A stretch of DNA of 39,746 nucleotides from Zemynaea arenosa (GTDB lineage Bacteria > Pseudomonadota > Gammaproteobacteria > Burkholderiales > Burkholderiaceae_D), in contig NZ_SPVF01000013.1 of the NCBI RefSeq assembly GCF_004614185.1, forward strand, positions 1 to 39,746, in the 5' to 3' direction. A model generated the notes under the pieces. It did no database searches. It worked only from the letters and a program-made list of their open reading frames with translations, and was not told the DNA's origin. The position numbers and the translations under genes were made by a program. Positions 1-9,937 of the stretch are shown one piece after another. Position 1 is the stretch's first letter. Each line of letters begins with the position of its first letter.

Positions 1-642
1 GCCCAGTTCCAGCTGGCCCTGCAGCTGGCCAGCGGCAGCGGCGTCGAGCGCGACGAAGCGCGCGCCCTGGCCTGGTTCATCCGCGCCGCCGAGCAGGGCC
101 ACGCACTGGCCCAGTACAACCTCGGCAATATGTACTGCAGCGGCAGCGGCACCGCTCACGATCCGCAGCGCGCCGTCCAGTGGTACCGCCGTGCGGCGGA
201 GCAGGGCGCCGCCAACGCGCAGTTCAGCTTGGGCGTGATGTACGCCACCGGCAGCGGCGTCGAGCGCAACGACGAGGCCGCCGTCCACTGGTACCGCCGC
301 GCTGCCGAGCAAGGGGACGCCAGCGCGCAGAACAACCTCGGTGTCATGTACGCCAACGGCCAGGGCGTGCCGCAGGACGACGGCATGGCGCTCGACTGCT
401 ACGACCGCGCCGCCCGCCAGGGCCACGCGCTGGCGCAGTACAACCTGGGCGGCATGGTGATGAGCGGGCGCGGTTGCGCGGCCGACCCGGTGCGCGGCTA
501 CATGTGGATGCTCCTCGCCGCCGAAGCCGGCGACGAGACTGCCGCCGCCGCCAAAAGCCGCACCGCCCGCCACCTCACCCCTGAGCAGATCGGCAACGCC
601 CTGGACTTGGCCCGCCGCTGGCAGTCCGGGCGGGTGCTGTAG
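1..642 (+). CDS. Sel1-repeat (SLR/TPR-like) protein, 5' end missing
   Basis: The reading frame is open from the first base of the window, so the start lies upstream. The visible 213 residues are tandem Sel1-like repeats of about 36 residues, each with the pattern A-x-x-x-L-G-x-M-Y-x-x-G-x-G-V followed by A-x-x-W-Y-R-R-A-A-E-Q-G. About five repeats can be counted, then a short C-terminal helix ending in GRVL. Sel1 repeats form alpha-solenoids that serve as protein-protein scaffolds, and in Proteobacteria they often act in the envelope or in signalling; the partner cannot be told here. Any signal peptide would lie in the missing part. The next gene is convergent, and the 76-bp gap shows no clear hairpin with a T run. 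Confidence 0.9.
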   Translation, partial: AQFQLALQLASGSGVERDEARALAWFIRAAEQGHALAQYNLGNMYCSGSGTAHDPQRAVQWYRRAAEQGAANAQFSLGVMYATGSGVERNDEAAVHWYRRAAEQGDASAQNNLGVMYANGQGVPQDDGMALDCYDRAARQGHALAQYNLGGMVMSGRGCAADPVRGYMWMLLAAEAGDETAAAAKSRTARHLTPEQIGNALDLARRWQSGRVL

Positions 643-718
643 GCCTCGCCGCCCGAAGCCGATCGAATCCCGCCGCCGCGCCCACTTCCCCGCGCGCAGC
701 CTCCTCTTCCGGTCCTTT

Positions 719-2589
719 CTACGCCGGGCCTGCGCCGCGGCGGTCGACAAAGAGCGCGTTCCCGAAGATCTTCTTGGCCTGCTTCTTCGCTTCGCTGGCC
801 GCCGTCGCCACCAGGTGGTGGTTCGCGAACTGCTGCGGCTCCACGCGCACCGCGCCGATCGACAGCGACATCAGCGCGTGGAACACCTTCTTCCCCTGCC
901 GGTCTTCGCTCAGGTAGCCGCCGCGCTCCCGGTCGTCCGGGGAATGGAAGCCGGCCACCTGGGCCGCGAAATCGGCCAGCATGCCGTGGCAGCGCGCCTC
1001 CCAGTCCTCGCTCTGGAACACGACGATGAAGTCGTCCCCGCCGATATGGCCCACGAAGTCACGCTCCGGATCCGCATGCGCTGACAGGATGCCGCCCGCC
1101 AGCTGGATCACGTCGTCGCCCTTGCGGTAGCCATAGACGTCGTTGAACGGCTTGAAGTGATCGAGGTCGCAGTAGCAGGCCCAGAACCGTGCGCCGCTGG
1201 CGATCAGCCGCTCTACGTGCTCGTTGATCGGCACATTCCCCGGCAGCTGGGTGAGCGGATTCGCGTAGCGCGCCGCGTGCATCTGCATCTGGGTGATCTC
1301 GCGCATCAGGTCATGGCCCGTGCCCATACCCACGTAGACCCCGCGGTCGGTGACGATGAAGCCATTGAGCATGTGCTGCGCGCCGCCCTGCACCAGCTTC
1401 ACGCTCACGGCCTGCAGCGAATCGTCCTTGTCCGCGACCACGGGTGTGGCGTCCATGAAGGCGGTGCAGGGCTTCCTGCCGTGCAGTTCGCGCTCGTAGG
1501 GCCGGGCGAAGTGCTCGATCATGTCAAAGCGGTTGACGAGGCCCAGCGGCCGCCTTCCGCATTCACGACCGGTACGATCTGCAGCGCGCGGTCGGCCGCG
1601 AAGCGTTCGTACAGCGCGTTGTTGGTGACTTCCGGCCCGACCGGGGTCACGTGCAGGGCCAGTCGTTCGACCGTGGGCTGGCGCTTGTCGGCGCCGTGCT
1701 GCGGATAGACCGCGACGCCGTCGCGCCGCAGCGCCTTCACCACCTCCGCCGGCAGGGCCGTGGCCGGGCTGGCGTTGGGGCGGCCCAGGTGATAGCCCTG
1801 GCCATAGCGCACGCCCAGGTCGCGCAGCACGAGCAGTTCGGCCTGGGTCTCGATCCCCTCGGCGATGACCAGGGTGTCCGATTCCTCGGCGATCTGCTGG
1901 ATCGAGCGCACGAACTGCAGCTTGACAGGATCGTGGTTGATCCCCTGGATGAAGTGCATGTCGATCTTGACGTATTCCGGCCGCAGCTCGGACCACAGGC
2001 GCAGGCTCGAAAAGCCTTCGCCCAGGTCGTCGATCGCGATGCGGAAGCCCATGCGCCGGTAGTGCAGCACCGCCTCGCGCATCAGCTCATAGTCATAGGT
2101 CGGCTGGTTTTCGGTCAGCTCGATGATGACCCGGTCCGGGCTGATGCCGACGGCGTGGATCATCCCGATGGTCTCCCCATGCCGCGCATCGTCCTGCAGC
2201 AGGCTTTCCGGGCTCACGTTGAGGAACAGGTTCCCGTCCAGCCGCAGCTCGGCAAAGCGCTCCAGCACCACACGGCGGCACAGGTGCTCGACCTCCACGG
2301 TCATGCCGCAGGCACGGGCCACCTTGAACAGCTTGAGCGGCGAATGCAGCGGACTGTCCGACGGCCCGCGGATCAGCCCCTCGTAGCCCATGATGCTGGC
2401 GCTGTCCATACGCACCAGCGGCTGGAGCAGGGCGGTCAACTGGCGCCGCGCCACGATGTCGTGCAGATGGTCGGCGAGGTGGGCTTCGGAAGGCATGCGG
2501 TCGAGCGGCATCGGGACGGGCGGCGGGTGAATTGTTTCCTGATGGTATCGACCGTTTGTGACCAGTTGATGAAATGGCACACAGCGCAC
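719..2589 (-). pseudogene. EAL-CBS-GGDEF c-di-GMP protein interrupted by a frameshift
   Basis: Two overlapping minus-strand frames make one protein of about 620 residues. The upstream frame (2589 to 1519) has an EAL domain: YEGLIRGP in place of EAL, IDDLGEGFSSL, VKIDMHFI and VIAEGIET. The downstream frame (open to 719) continues with a CBS-pair region and a GGDEF domain with the degenerate motif HIGGDDFIVV. The frames join at about 1546-1556, where VVNAEGG should run into PLGLVNRFDMIEHF; adding one base there restores a continuous reading. Likely starts are ATG 2511 or ATG 2496, because residues before PLDRMPSEAHL look non-coding. Family knowledge: EAL-CBS-GGDEF proteins degrade or sense c-di-GMP. 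The GGDDF motif suggests weak or no cyclase activity. The break may be a true lesion or a sequencing error, so whether the gene works is open. Confidence 0.82.
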
Positions 2590-2608
2590 ACTTTGGCCTG
2601 CGGGACGA

Positions 2609-2630
2609 AAAAGTTCTTTCAGGAACTTTT
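2609..2630. promoter_or_regulatory. Perfect 8-bp inverted repeat in a divergent intergenic region
   Basis: The arms AAAAGTTC (2609-2616) and GAACTTTT (2623-2630) are separated by TTTCAG. The repeat lies between the frameshifted EAL gene and the cupredoxin gene, just upstream of a TACAAT that could be a -10 box (2641-2646). Its form fits a dimeric regulator operator, but no regulator is encoded beside it. Confidence 0.4.
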
Positions 2631-2680
2631 ATGCAAGGGCTACAATAATCGTCACACTTTTGGCGCCCGGCGTTCCATAC

Positions 2681-3322
2681 ATGCAAGTACACGCCCGATT
2701 TCTCCTTGCTTTTCCGATCCTGGGCGGCCTGTCCGGCGCCGCAGCGGCGGCGAGCCTCGCTGTCACGGTGACCGATGCCGCCGGCAAGCCACTGGCCGAT
2801 GCCGTGGTCTGGGCCGAGCCGAATGGCACGCTGCCCAAGGTCCTGAAGCCCGCCGAGATCGAGCAGAAGGGCCTCAAGTTTCTCCCTATGGTGACGGTGA
2901 TCCAGACCGGCAGCCGCATCACCTTCCCGAACAACGACAAGGTGCGGCACCACATCTACTCGTTCTCGCCCGCGCACAAGTTCGACCAGAAGCTGTATTC
3001 GGGGACCGCCGCCGCCCCGCAGGTGTTCGAAAAGGCGGGGACCGTGGTCCTTGGCTGCAACATCCACGACACGATGCTGGCCTACGTGAAGGTGGTCGAC
3101 ACGCCGTTCTTTGCCAAGACCGATGCCCGCGGCGTCGCGCAAATCGACGTCCCTGTGGCGGGCCAATACGCGCTGCACGCCTGGCACTACCAGATGGGCG
3201 CCAGCACCAGCGCCGACCAGCTCCAGCAGGTGCAGGTCAAGCCGGGTGACGCACCCACCGCCGCGGCGTTCGCGCTGACCCTCAAGCCTGCGGCCCCCGC
3301 CGCGGAGTCGAGCGACTTCTAA
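2681..3322 (+). CDS. Secreted cupredoxin-like protein (methylamine-utilization-protein type)
   Basis: 213 residues from ATG 2681; a TTG at 2660 is possible, but ATG 2681 gives a clean signal peptide ending near AAAAAS at residues 20-25. Residues 26-50 resemble a carboxypeptidase-regulatory-like strand region (TVTDAAGKPLADAVVWAE). Residues 68-140 form a plastocyanin-like fold: PNNDKVRHHIYSF carries the first histidine (His91 or His90), and GCNIHDTM supplies Cys126, His129 and Met132, which fits a type 1 copper site. It is exported, so it would act in the periplasm. Automatic annotation often calls this family methylamine utilization protein, but no methylamine dehydrogenase gene is visible here. 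It ends 4 bp before a GGDEF-EAL gene, so the two are very likely co-transcribed and may share a function. Copper binding is inferred from the motif. Confidence 0.85.
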   Translation: MQVHARFLLAFPILGGLSGAAAAASLAVTVTDAAGKPLADAVVWAEPNGTLPKVLKPAEIEQKGLKFLPMVTVIQTGSRITFPNNDKVRHHIYSFSPAHKFDQKLYSGTAAAPQVFEKAGTVVLGCNIHDTMLAYVKVVDTPFFAKTDARGVAQIDVPVAGQYALHAWHYQMGASTSADQLQQVQVKPGDAPTAAAFALTLKPAAPAAESSDF

Positions 3323-3326
3323 GCCG

Positions 3327-5717
3327 ATGACCTTCCGATTCAAAAGCCTGGAAGGGCGCATCGCCACGCTGTTCCTGCTCCTGATCCTGGTGGTGCAGGT
3401 GGCGGGCCTCGCCTTCATCCAGCAGGGCATCGTCAGCAACGCGCGCAGTGCCATCGGGGCCGAACTGGCCAACGGCGAAAAAGTCTTCCGCAAGCTGATG
3501 GAGCAGAACGCGCAGAAGCGCCGCTTCTCGGCCCAGATCCTGGCGCGCGACACCGGCTTCGTGCAGGCCATCGGCAACCACGCGGACGACGACCGTCCCA
3601 CCATCGAATCGGCCCTCAGCAACTCCACCAGCCGCGCGCGCGCCGACTTCAGCATGCTGGTGGACGCGGAGCACAAAGTCATCGTCCCCGCGGGCCCGAT
3701 GCACAGCGCGCCGCTGGAAGCGCTGGTCATGCGGCTGCTCGACCAGGCGGAGCAGGCCGATGGTGCCGCCGGTACCGCAGTCGTTGGCGGCAAACCGTAT
3801 CAGCTGGTGGTCACGCCCGTGAAGGCGCCGATCACCATCGGCTGGGTCGTGATGGGCTTTGCCGTCGACCGCCAGCTGGCGCAGGACATGAAGGAGCTGT
3901 CCGCCCTCGACGTGGTGATCGTGGCGCACGCCGAGGATGGCCGCTACCTGCCAGTGGATGGCACCCTGGGCGCCAATCATATGGCCGAAGTGGCCGGGCA
4001 GCTGGGGCGCGTGGGTGGCCCCGTGCAGCTGAGCGACCTGCGCATCGGGGGCGGCAAGTACAGCGCACGCATCGTCCCCGTGGGCCGCGACAACCGTGCC
4101 AGCGCGGTCCTGGTGCGCTCCTTCGATGAAGCCACCTCCGAATATACCCGTCTCGAACACCGCCTGATGGCCCTGACCGTGGTGGGCATCCTGGTCGCCG
4201 CCGTCGCCGCTATTTTCACCGCCAAGCGCATTGCCCAGCCGCTGGCGCAGCTGGCCGGAACCGCGCGCCGCTTCGAGCGCGGCGACTACCGCGACGTGGT
4301 GGGCTTCGCGCGCGACGACGAAATCGGCGCGCTGGCCAAGGCCTTCGACAGCATGCGGGACGGGATCGCGCGGCGCGAACGCGAGATCACCCGGCTGGCG
4401 TACTGGGACCCGCTGACCGACCTGCCGAACCGCGCGCAATTCGTGCAGCTGCTGGACGCTTCCTTGAAGCAGGCCTCGTCGTCCGGCCAGGACGTCTCCG
4501 TGCTGATGATGGACCTGGACCGCTTCAAGCACGTGAACGACGTGATGGGCCACAGCTTTGGCGACGCGCTGCTGCGCACCGTGGCCGAGCGCGTGCGCGG
4601 ACAGGTGGCTGCGGCCCACGCCGACGCTCAATTGGCCCGCCTTGGTGGCGACGAATTCGCCGTGCTGCTGCCCGCAGGCCTGGAGCAGGCCCGCCTGCTG
4701 GCCGATGGCGTCCTGCGCGCGCTGGAGCAGCCGCTGTCGCTGGAAGACCAGACCGTGGACATTGGCGCCGGCATCGGCATCGCCGCCTGCCCCGCGCACG
4801 CCCGCGATGCGGAGACCTTGATGTCCATGGCCGAAGTGGCGATGTACGCCGCCAAGCAGCGCAGCGAAGGCGCGGTGGTCTACGACGCCGTCTTCGACAA
4901 GGCCAGCGAACAAAGCCTGTCCCTGCTCACGGAGCTGCGCACCGCCGCCGAGAACGACGAATTCCGCCTGCATGTGCAGCCCAAGATTTCGCTCTCCACC
5001 GGCGCGGTGGTCGGCATCGAATCGCTGGTGCGCTGGCATCACCCGGTACGCGGCAACGTCTTCCCCGACGAATTCATCCCCTTCGCCGAGCAGACGGGCT
5101 TCATCCGCGTCCTCACGCGTTGGGTGCTCGACCGCTCGGCCGCGCTGTGCCGCGAACTGCAGCAGCAGGGCATCCACATCAAGTGCTCGGTGAACCTGTC
5201 CACCCGCGACCTGCTGGACCAGGACCTGCCGGCCAAGTTCAACGACGTGCTGGCGCGCCATGGCCTGTCGCCGTCCTCGTTCTGCCTCGAGATCACCGAG
5301 AGCGCCATCATGGACGACCCGGTGCGCGCGCAACAGACCCTGTACCGCCTGCACCAGATGGGCGTGGACCTCTCGATCGACGATTTCGGCACCGGCTATT
5401 CTTCGCTGGCCTACCTCAAGCGCCTGCCAGTGAATGAGCTGAAGATCGACAAGTCCTTCGTGCTGAATATGGAGAACGATGTCGGCGACACCAAGATCGT
5501 GCGCTCCACCATCGACCTGGGGCACAACATGGGCCTGCGCGTGGTCGCCGAGGGCATCGAGAGCGAGGCCGTGTGGCGCCTGCTTGCGGACCTGGGCTGC
5601 GACCAGGGGCAGGGCTACTTCATGAGCCGTCCGCTCCCTGCGGACAAGCTGGCCGACTGGGTGCGCAACTGGCAGCCGCCGCTCGGCGTGGCGGACGACG
5701 CGGCCGTCGCCATCTAG
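3327..5717 (+). CDS. Membrane-bound HAMP-GGDEF-EAL c-di-GMP enzyme
   Basis: 796 residues. TM1 lies at about residues 11-31. A periplasmic sensor region of about 250 residues follows, then TM2 at about 282-303, HAMP to about 355, GGDEF at about 370-530 and EAL at about 545-790. GGDEF is canonical at residues 440-444 (RLGGDEF). No RxxD inhibitory site is seen just before it. The EAL motif reads ESL (565-567) and keeps the metal-binding Glu. DDFGTGYSSL, ELKIDKSF and VVAEGIES are intact, so the phosphodiesterase half looks active and the cyclase half may be active too. The sensor domain could read the secreted cupredoxin-like protein encoded 4 bp upstream, or a ligand of it; that is inference. 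The start ATG 3327 lies directly after the upstream stop, which supports translational coupling. Confidence 0.95.
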   Translation: MTFRFKSLEGRIATLFLLLILVVQVAGLAFIQQGIVSNARSAIGAELANGEKVFRKLMEQNAQKRRFSAQILARDTGFVQAIGNHADDDRPTIESALSNSTSRARADFSMLVDAEHKVIVPAGPMHSAPLEALVMRLLDQAEQADGAAGTAVVGGKPYQLVVTPVKAPITIGWVVMGFAVDRQLAQDMKELSALDVVIVAHAEDGRYLPVDGTLGANHMAEVAGQLGRVGGPVQLSDLRIGGGKYSARIVPVGRDNRASAVLVRSFDEATSEYTRLEHRLMALTVVGILVAAVAAIFTAKRIAQPLAQLAGTARRFERGDYRDVVGFARDDEIGALAKAFDSMRDGIARREREITRLAYWDPLTDLPNRAQFVQLLDASLKQASSSGQDVSVLMMDLDRFKHVNDVMGHSFGDALLRTVAERVRGQVAAAHADAQLARLGGDEFAVLLPAGLEQARLLADGVLRALEQPLSLEDQTVDIGAGIGIAACPAHARDAETLMSMAEVAMYAAKQRSEGAVVYDAVFDKASEQSLSLLTELRTAAENDEFRLHVQPKISLSTGAVVGIESLVRWHHPVRGNVFPDEFIPFAEQTGFIRVLTRWVLDRSAALCRELQQQGIHIKCSVNLSTRDLLDQDLPAKFNDVLARHGLSPSSFCLEITESAIMDDPVRAQQTLYRLHQMGVDLSIDDFGTGYSSLAYLKRLPVNELKIDKSFVLNMENDVGDTKIVRSTIDLGHNMGLRVVAEGIESEAVWRLLADLGCDQGQGYFMSRPLPADKLADWVRNWQPPLGVADDAAVAI

Positions 5718-5828
5718 GGCTGTCATTCCCATCTTCTTTCGAACAAAGTTCGGTGGCAGGTCAGCTATGATCGTCGGGCGCCGGGGTGACCCGGCCGCGC
5801 GATCACAACCAAAACTCGGAAAGCCACC

Positions 5829-8003
<2,175 letters not shown>

Positions 8004-8019
8004 TCTGGTGCATTGGGGG

Positions 8020-8052
8020 CGCCAGAAGTATCTTATTCCACTACTTCTGGCG
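8020..8052. repeat. Perfect 11-bp inverted repeat downstream of the oligopeptidase gene
   Basis: The arms CGCCAGAAGTA (8020-8030) and TACTTCTGGCG (8042-8052) enclose an 11-base loop. The repeat sits 16 bp after the oligopeptidase stop codon and can form a strong RNA hairpin. No T run follows, so it is not a classical intrinsic terminator on either strand. It may protect the mRNA 3' end or belong to a dispersed intergenic element. Confidence 0.55.
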
Positions 8053-8086
8053 ACTCCTGCGCTACTTCGTCGTAGTTTCTTCCACT

Positions 8087-8110
8087 TGCCGTACAGATAC
8101 GGCATAGTTT
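8087..8110 (+). terminator. Hairpin with a short T run, terminator-like
   Basis: The arms TGCCGTA (8087-8093) and TACGGCA (8098-8104) have a CAGA tetraloop and are followed by TAGTTT. A smaller hairpin, CTAC-TTCGTC-GTAG (8062-8075), lies just before it. It may terminate the oligopeptidase transcript, but it could also be the leader of the next gene. Confidence 0.4.
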
Positions 8111-8141
8111 GCGCATCAGCAATCTCCTTGATTGGAATGCA

Positions 8142-8897
8142 ATGCGCTCCAAAACCCGTGTCACGCTCTGGGCCATTTTCGGCGCCGCCACCCTGCTGGG
8201 GGCAGCGGCGATCGGCCCGATCCCGCAACCGGCCGAATACCACGCCCTCGCGGACCAGCGGACGCTATTCGGCGTTCCGCGGGCAGCGGACGTGCTGTCC
8301 AATCTCGTTTTCCTGTTCGTTGGCCTGTATGGCCTGAGCGCGATGGAGACCGCGCGGCGGGTGCGCGTGCTGCGGCCGATGCGCATGTGCTACGGGATGT
8401 TCTTCTGCACCCTGATCGCGACCGCCGCCGGCTCCGCGTGGTACCACTGGGCGCCGGACGACGCCCGTCTGCTGTGGGACCGGCTACCGATCGCCGTGGC
8501 CTGTTCCACGCTGCTGTCGATCGTGCTGCGCCAATGTCTGAATCTGCCGCGCTGCATCTCCCCGCTGCTGCTCGGGTTTGCGCTGCTGAGTGTCGCCTGG
8601 TGGGGCCTGATGAACGATTTGCGCCCCTATCTGCTGCTGCAACTCGCGACGATGGTCGTGATTCCGGCGGCCCAGCAAAGCGCTGCCGTATCCAGCGAGG
8701 AGCGGCGCGCCTTCGGTGCCGCCGTCGGATGTTACGTGCTGGCCAAGCTGTGCGAAATGGCCGATGTGCGCCTGTACGAACTGTTGCCCCTGTCCGGCCA
8801 CACGCTCAAGCACCTGCTGGCCGGCCTGGGTGCCTTCTTCATCGCCCACTATTTCGTGACCCGCGCCAAAGCGCGCCGGTCCCCGGTTTCGGGCTAA
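8142..8897 (+). CDS. CREST-superfamily (alkaline ceramidase-like) integral membrane protein
   Basis: 251 residues from ATG 8142, with GGA at 8134-8136 as a possible ribosome site; an in-frame TTG at 8109 lies inside the preceding hairpin region and is less likely. There are about seven hydrophobic segments. Conserved positions match the CREST hydrolase pattern: DVLSNLVF (Ser53, Asn54), GSAWYHWAPDD (Ser98, His102), LLWDRLP (Asp113) and HTLKHLLAG near the C-terminus. In eukaryotic alkaline ceramidases the equivalent Ser, Asp and His residues hold a zinc ion that hydrolyses an amide bond. A hydrolase acting on a membrane lipid is therefore plausible, but the substrate is unknown and the assignment rests on motifs only. 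Nothing next to it suggests a pathway. Confidence 0.75.
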   Translation: MRSKTRVTLWAIFGAATLLGAAAIGPIPQPAEYHALADQRTLFGVPRAADVLSNLVFLFVGLYGLSAMETARRVRVLRPMRMCYGMFFCTLIATAAGSAWYHWAPDDARLLWDRLPIAVACSTLLSIVLRQCLNLPRCISPLLLGFALLSVAWWGLMNDLRPYLLLQLATMVVIPAAQQSAAVSSEERRAFGAAVGCYVLAKLCEMADVRLYELLPLSGHTLKHLLAGLGAFFIAHYFVTRAKARRSPVSG

Positions 8898-8943
8898 GGC
8901 CGCACGCGCGCCCCGCGCGCGGCCACCCCCACTTTCCCCCAAT

Positions 8944-8982
8944 CGGGGACGTACCCCGCCCCCACGCCGGGGACGTACTCCG
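8944..8982. repeat. Pair of CGGGGACGTACCCCG-type palindromes
   Basis: Copy 1 (8944-8958) reads CGGGGACGTACCCCG. Copy 2 (8968-8982) reads CGGGGACGTACTCCG, with one change. Their starts are 24 bp apart. Each is a self-complementary unit around ACGT, which resembles a REP-type intergenic element. Confidence 0.7.
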
Positions 8983-9100
8983 CCTTAGACCCGTAGGAAT
9001 CCACTGCTTTGTTACTATTTCGCTCCCGCCGAGATAATCAAAAACGATGAGTTATCAAGGGGTTGCGGCGCGCGGGTTAATCTCGCAGTATTCCGGGAAT

Positions 9101-9139
9101 CGGGGACGTACCCCGCTCTGGGAGAAGGGACGTACCCCG
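9101..9139. repeat. Second pair of GGGGACGTACCCC-type palindromes
   Basis: Copy 3 (9101-9115) is identical to copy 1, including the flanking AAT and C, making a 19-bp exact match. Copy 4 (9126-9139) reads AGGGACGTACCCCG. The spacing, about 24-25 bp, matches that of the first pair, so the paired layout itself is repeated. Confidence 0.7.
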
Positions 9140-9198
9140 GAGTAGAGGGGTAGGAAAAGGCTGAGCGGGGCCTTCGGCTCGATAATCGGAGGTGGGAA

Positions 9199-9774
9199 TT
9201 AGCGGTGGACCACGACCATCAGGGCTTTGGCCTCGGTTTTCGCCAGATTGCGGATGGTGTGGTTCTGGTCGGCGGGGTAGCGGGCGGTCCCGCCGTGCTT
9301 GATCTTGCGCTTCTCGGCGCCGACTTCCACCTCGACCGCGCCGGTCACCACCGTCAGGTGCTCGATTGTCCCCGGGTCGTGCGCCTGGGACGCCAGTTCC
9401 CCACCGGGCGCCAGGGTCAGCTCATACCATTCATACTTGCCGGCGAGGTCCATCGGCCCCAGGATGCGCAATGCATAGCCAGCGTGCGCGCCCGGCAGGG
9501 TCGGGGTCTCGTGCGCGTCCATCACGCGGATCGTCTCCACCGCCCGCACCTCGGCCGACAGCAGCTCGCCGATCTGCACCCCCAGCGCGTTGGCCAGCCG
9601 CCACGTGATGGCGATGGTGGGATTGGCCTTTTCGCGCTCGATCTGCGAGAGCATCGACTTGGACACGCCCGCAATGCGCGACAGGTCCTCCAGCGTCAGC
9701 CCGCGGGCGAGCCGGAGGCGCTGCAAGGTGGCGCCGACTTCTGGCGGGGCGAGGTTGGTAACCGGTTTATTCAT
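9199..9774 (-). CDS. XRE-family regulator with C-terminal cupin domain
   Basis: 191 residues. The N-terminal HTH spans about residues 14-70 (LRLARGLTLEDLSRIAGVSKSM is the core, with LSQIEREKANPTI following). The C-terminal half is a single cupin domain (PGGELASQAHDPGTIEHLTV, then VEVEVGAEK and a final VVVHR) that would bind a small ligand. This architecture is common in regulators of amino-acid and polyamine metabolism. The gene diverges from kbl-tdh, so threonine or glycine catabolism is its likely target. No Shine-Dalgarno sequence precedes ATG 9774, and a TATAAG lies only 4 bases upstream, which suggests a leaderless message. Confidence 0.92.
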   Translation of the reverse strand: MNKPVTNLAPPEVGATLQRLRLARGLTLEDLSRIAGVSKSMLSQIEREKANPTIAITWRLANALGVQIGELLSAEVRAVETIRVMDAHETPTLPGAHAGYALRILGPMDLAGKYEWYELTLAPGGELASQAHDPGTIEHLTVVTGAVEVEVGAEKRKIKHGGTARYPADQNHTIRNLAKTEAKALMVVVHR

Positions 9775-9788
9775 AAGCTTATAGCTGG

Positions 9789-9818
9789 CTTGCCAAGTTC
9801 AATGGCAAGGGGTAAGAT
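9789..9818 (+). promoter_or_regulatory. kbl promoter with an overlapping palindromic operator
   Basis: The perfect inverted repeat CTTGCCA (9789-9795), 7-base spacer, TGGCAAG (9803-9809) supplies a -35 box on each strand. On the plus strand TTGCCA (9790-9795) is 17 bases from TAAGAT (9813-9818), giving a good sigma-70 promoter towards kbl. On the minus strand TTGCCA is 19 bases from TATAAG (9783-9778), reading into the regulator gene. A dimer bound here would cover both promoters. Confidence 0.6.
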
Positions 9819-9937
9819 TCGATATATTGAATTCGCGTTCGAAATACAGAACCTGTTCCAAACATCGAACGCACAGGCAACGGTACATCATCCGTGAACA
9901 ACCGGTCAAGCCGGTCCAACCAGGGGACGAGGGACAC

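Larger units (their letters stand above)
8898..9198. other. 301-bp gene-free gap rich in palindromic repeats
   Basis: The gap separates the CREST protein gene from the 3' end of the XRE-cupin gene; both genes end here (convergent). It holds four copies of a GGGGACGTACCCC-type palindrome arranged as two pairs, and an AT-richer island (9009-9057) with TTGTTA and GATAAT spaced by 18 bases. I see no open frame with coding character. Confidence 0.6.

Noticed and set aside
9009..9038. Promoter TTGTTA-18-GATAAT in the repeat-rich gap
   Set aside because: The boxes are fair, but no gene or terminator follows on the plus strand, so a transcript cannot be supported.
9140..9198. Intrinsic terminator after the XRE-cupin gene
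   Set aside because: GAGC...GCTC and GCC-TTC-GGC pairs with TTTT on the minus strand are present, but the stem is too weak to call.
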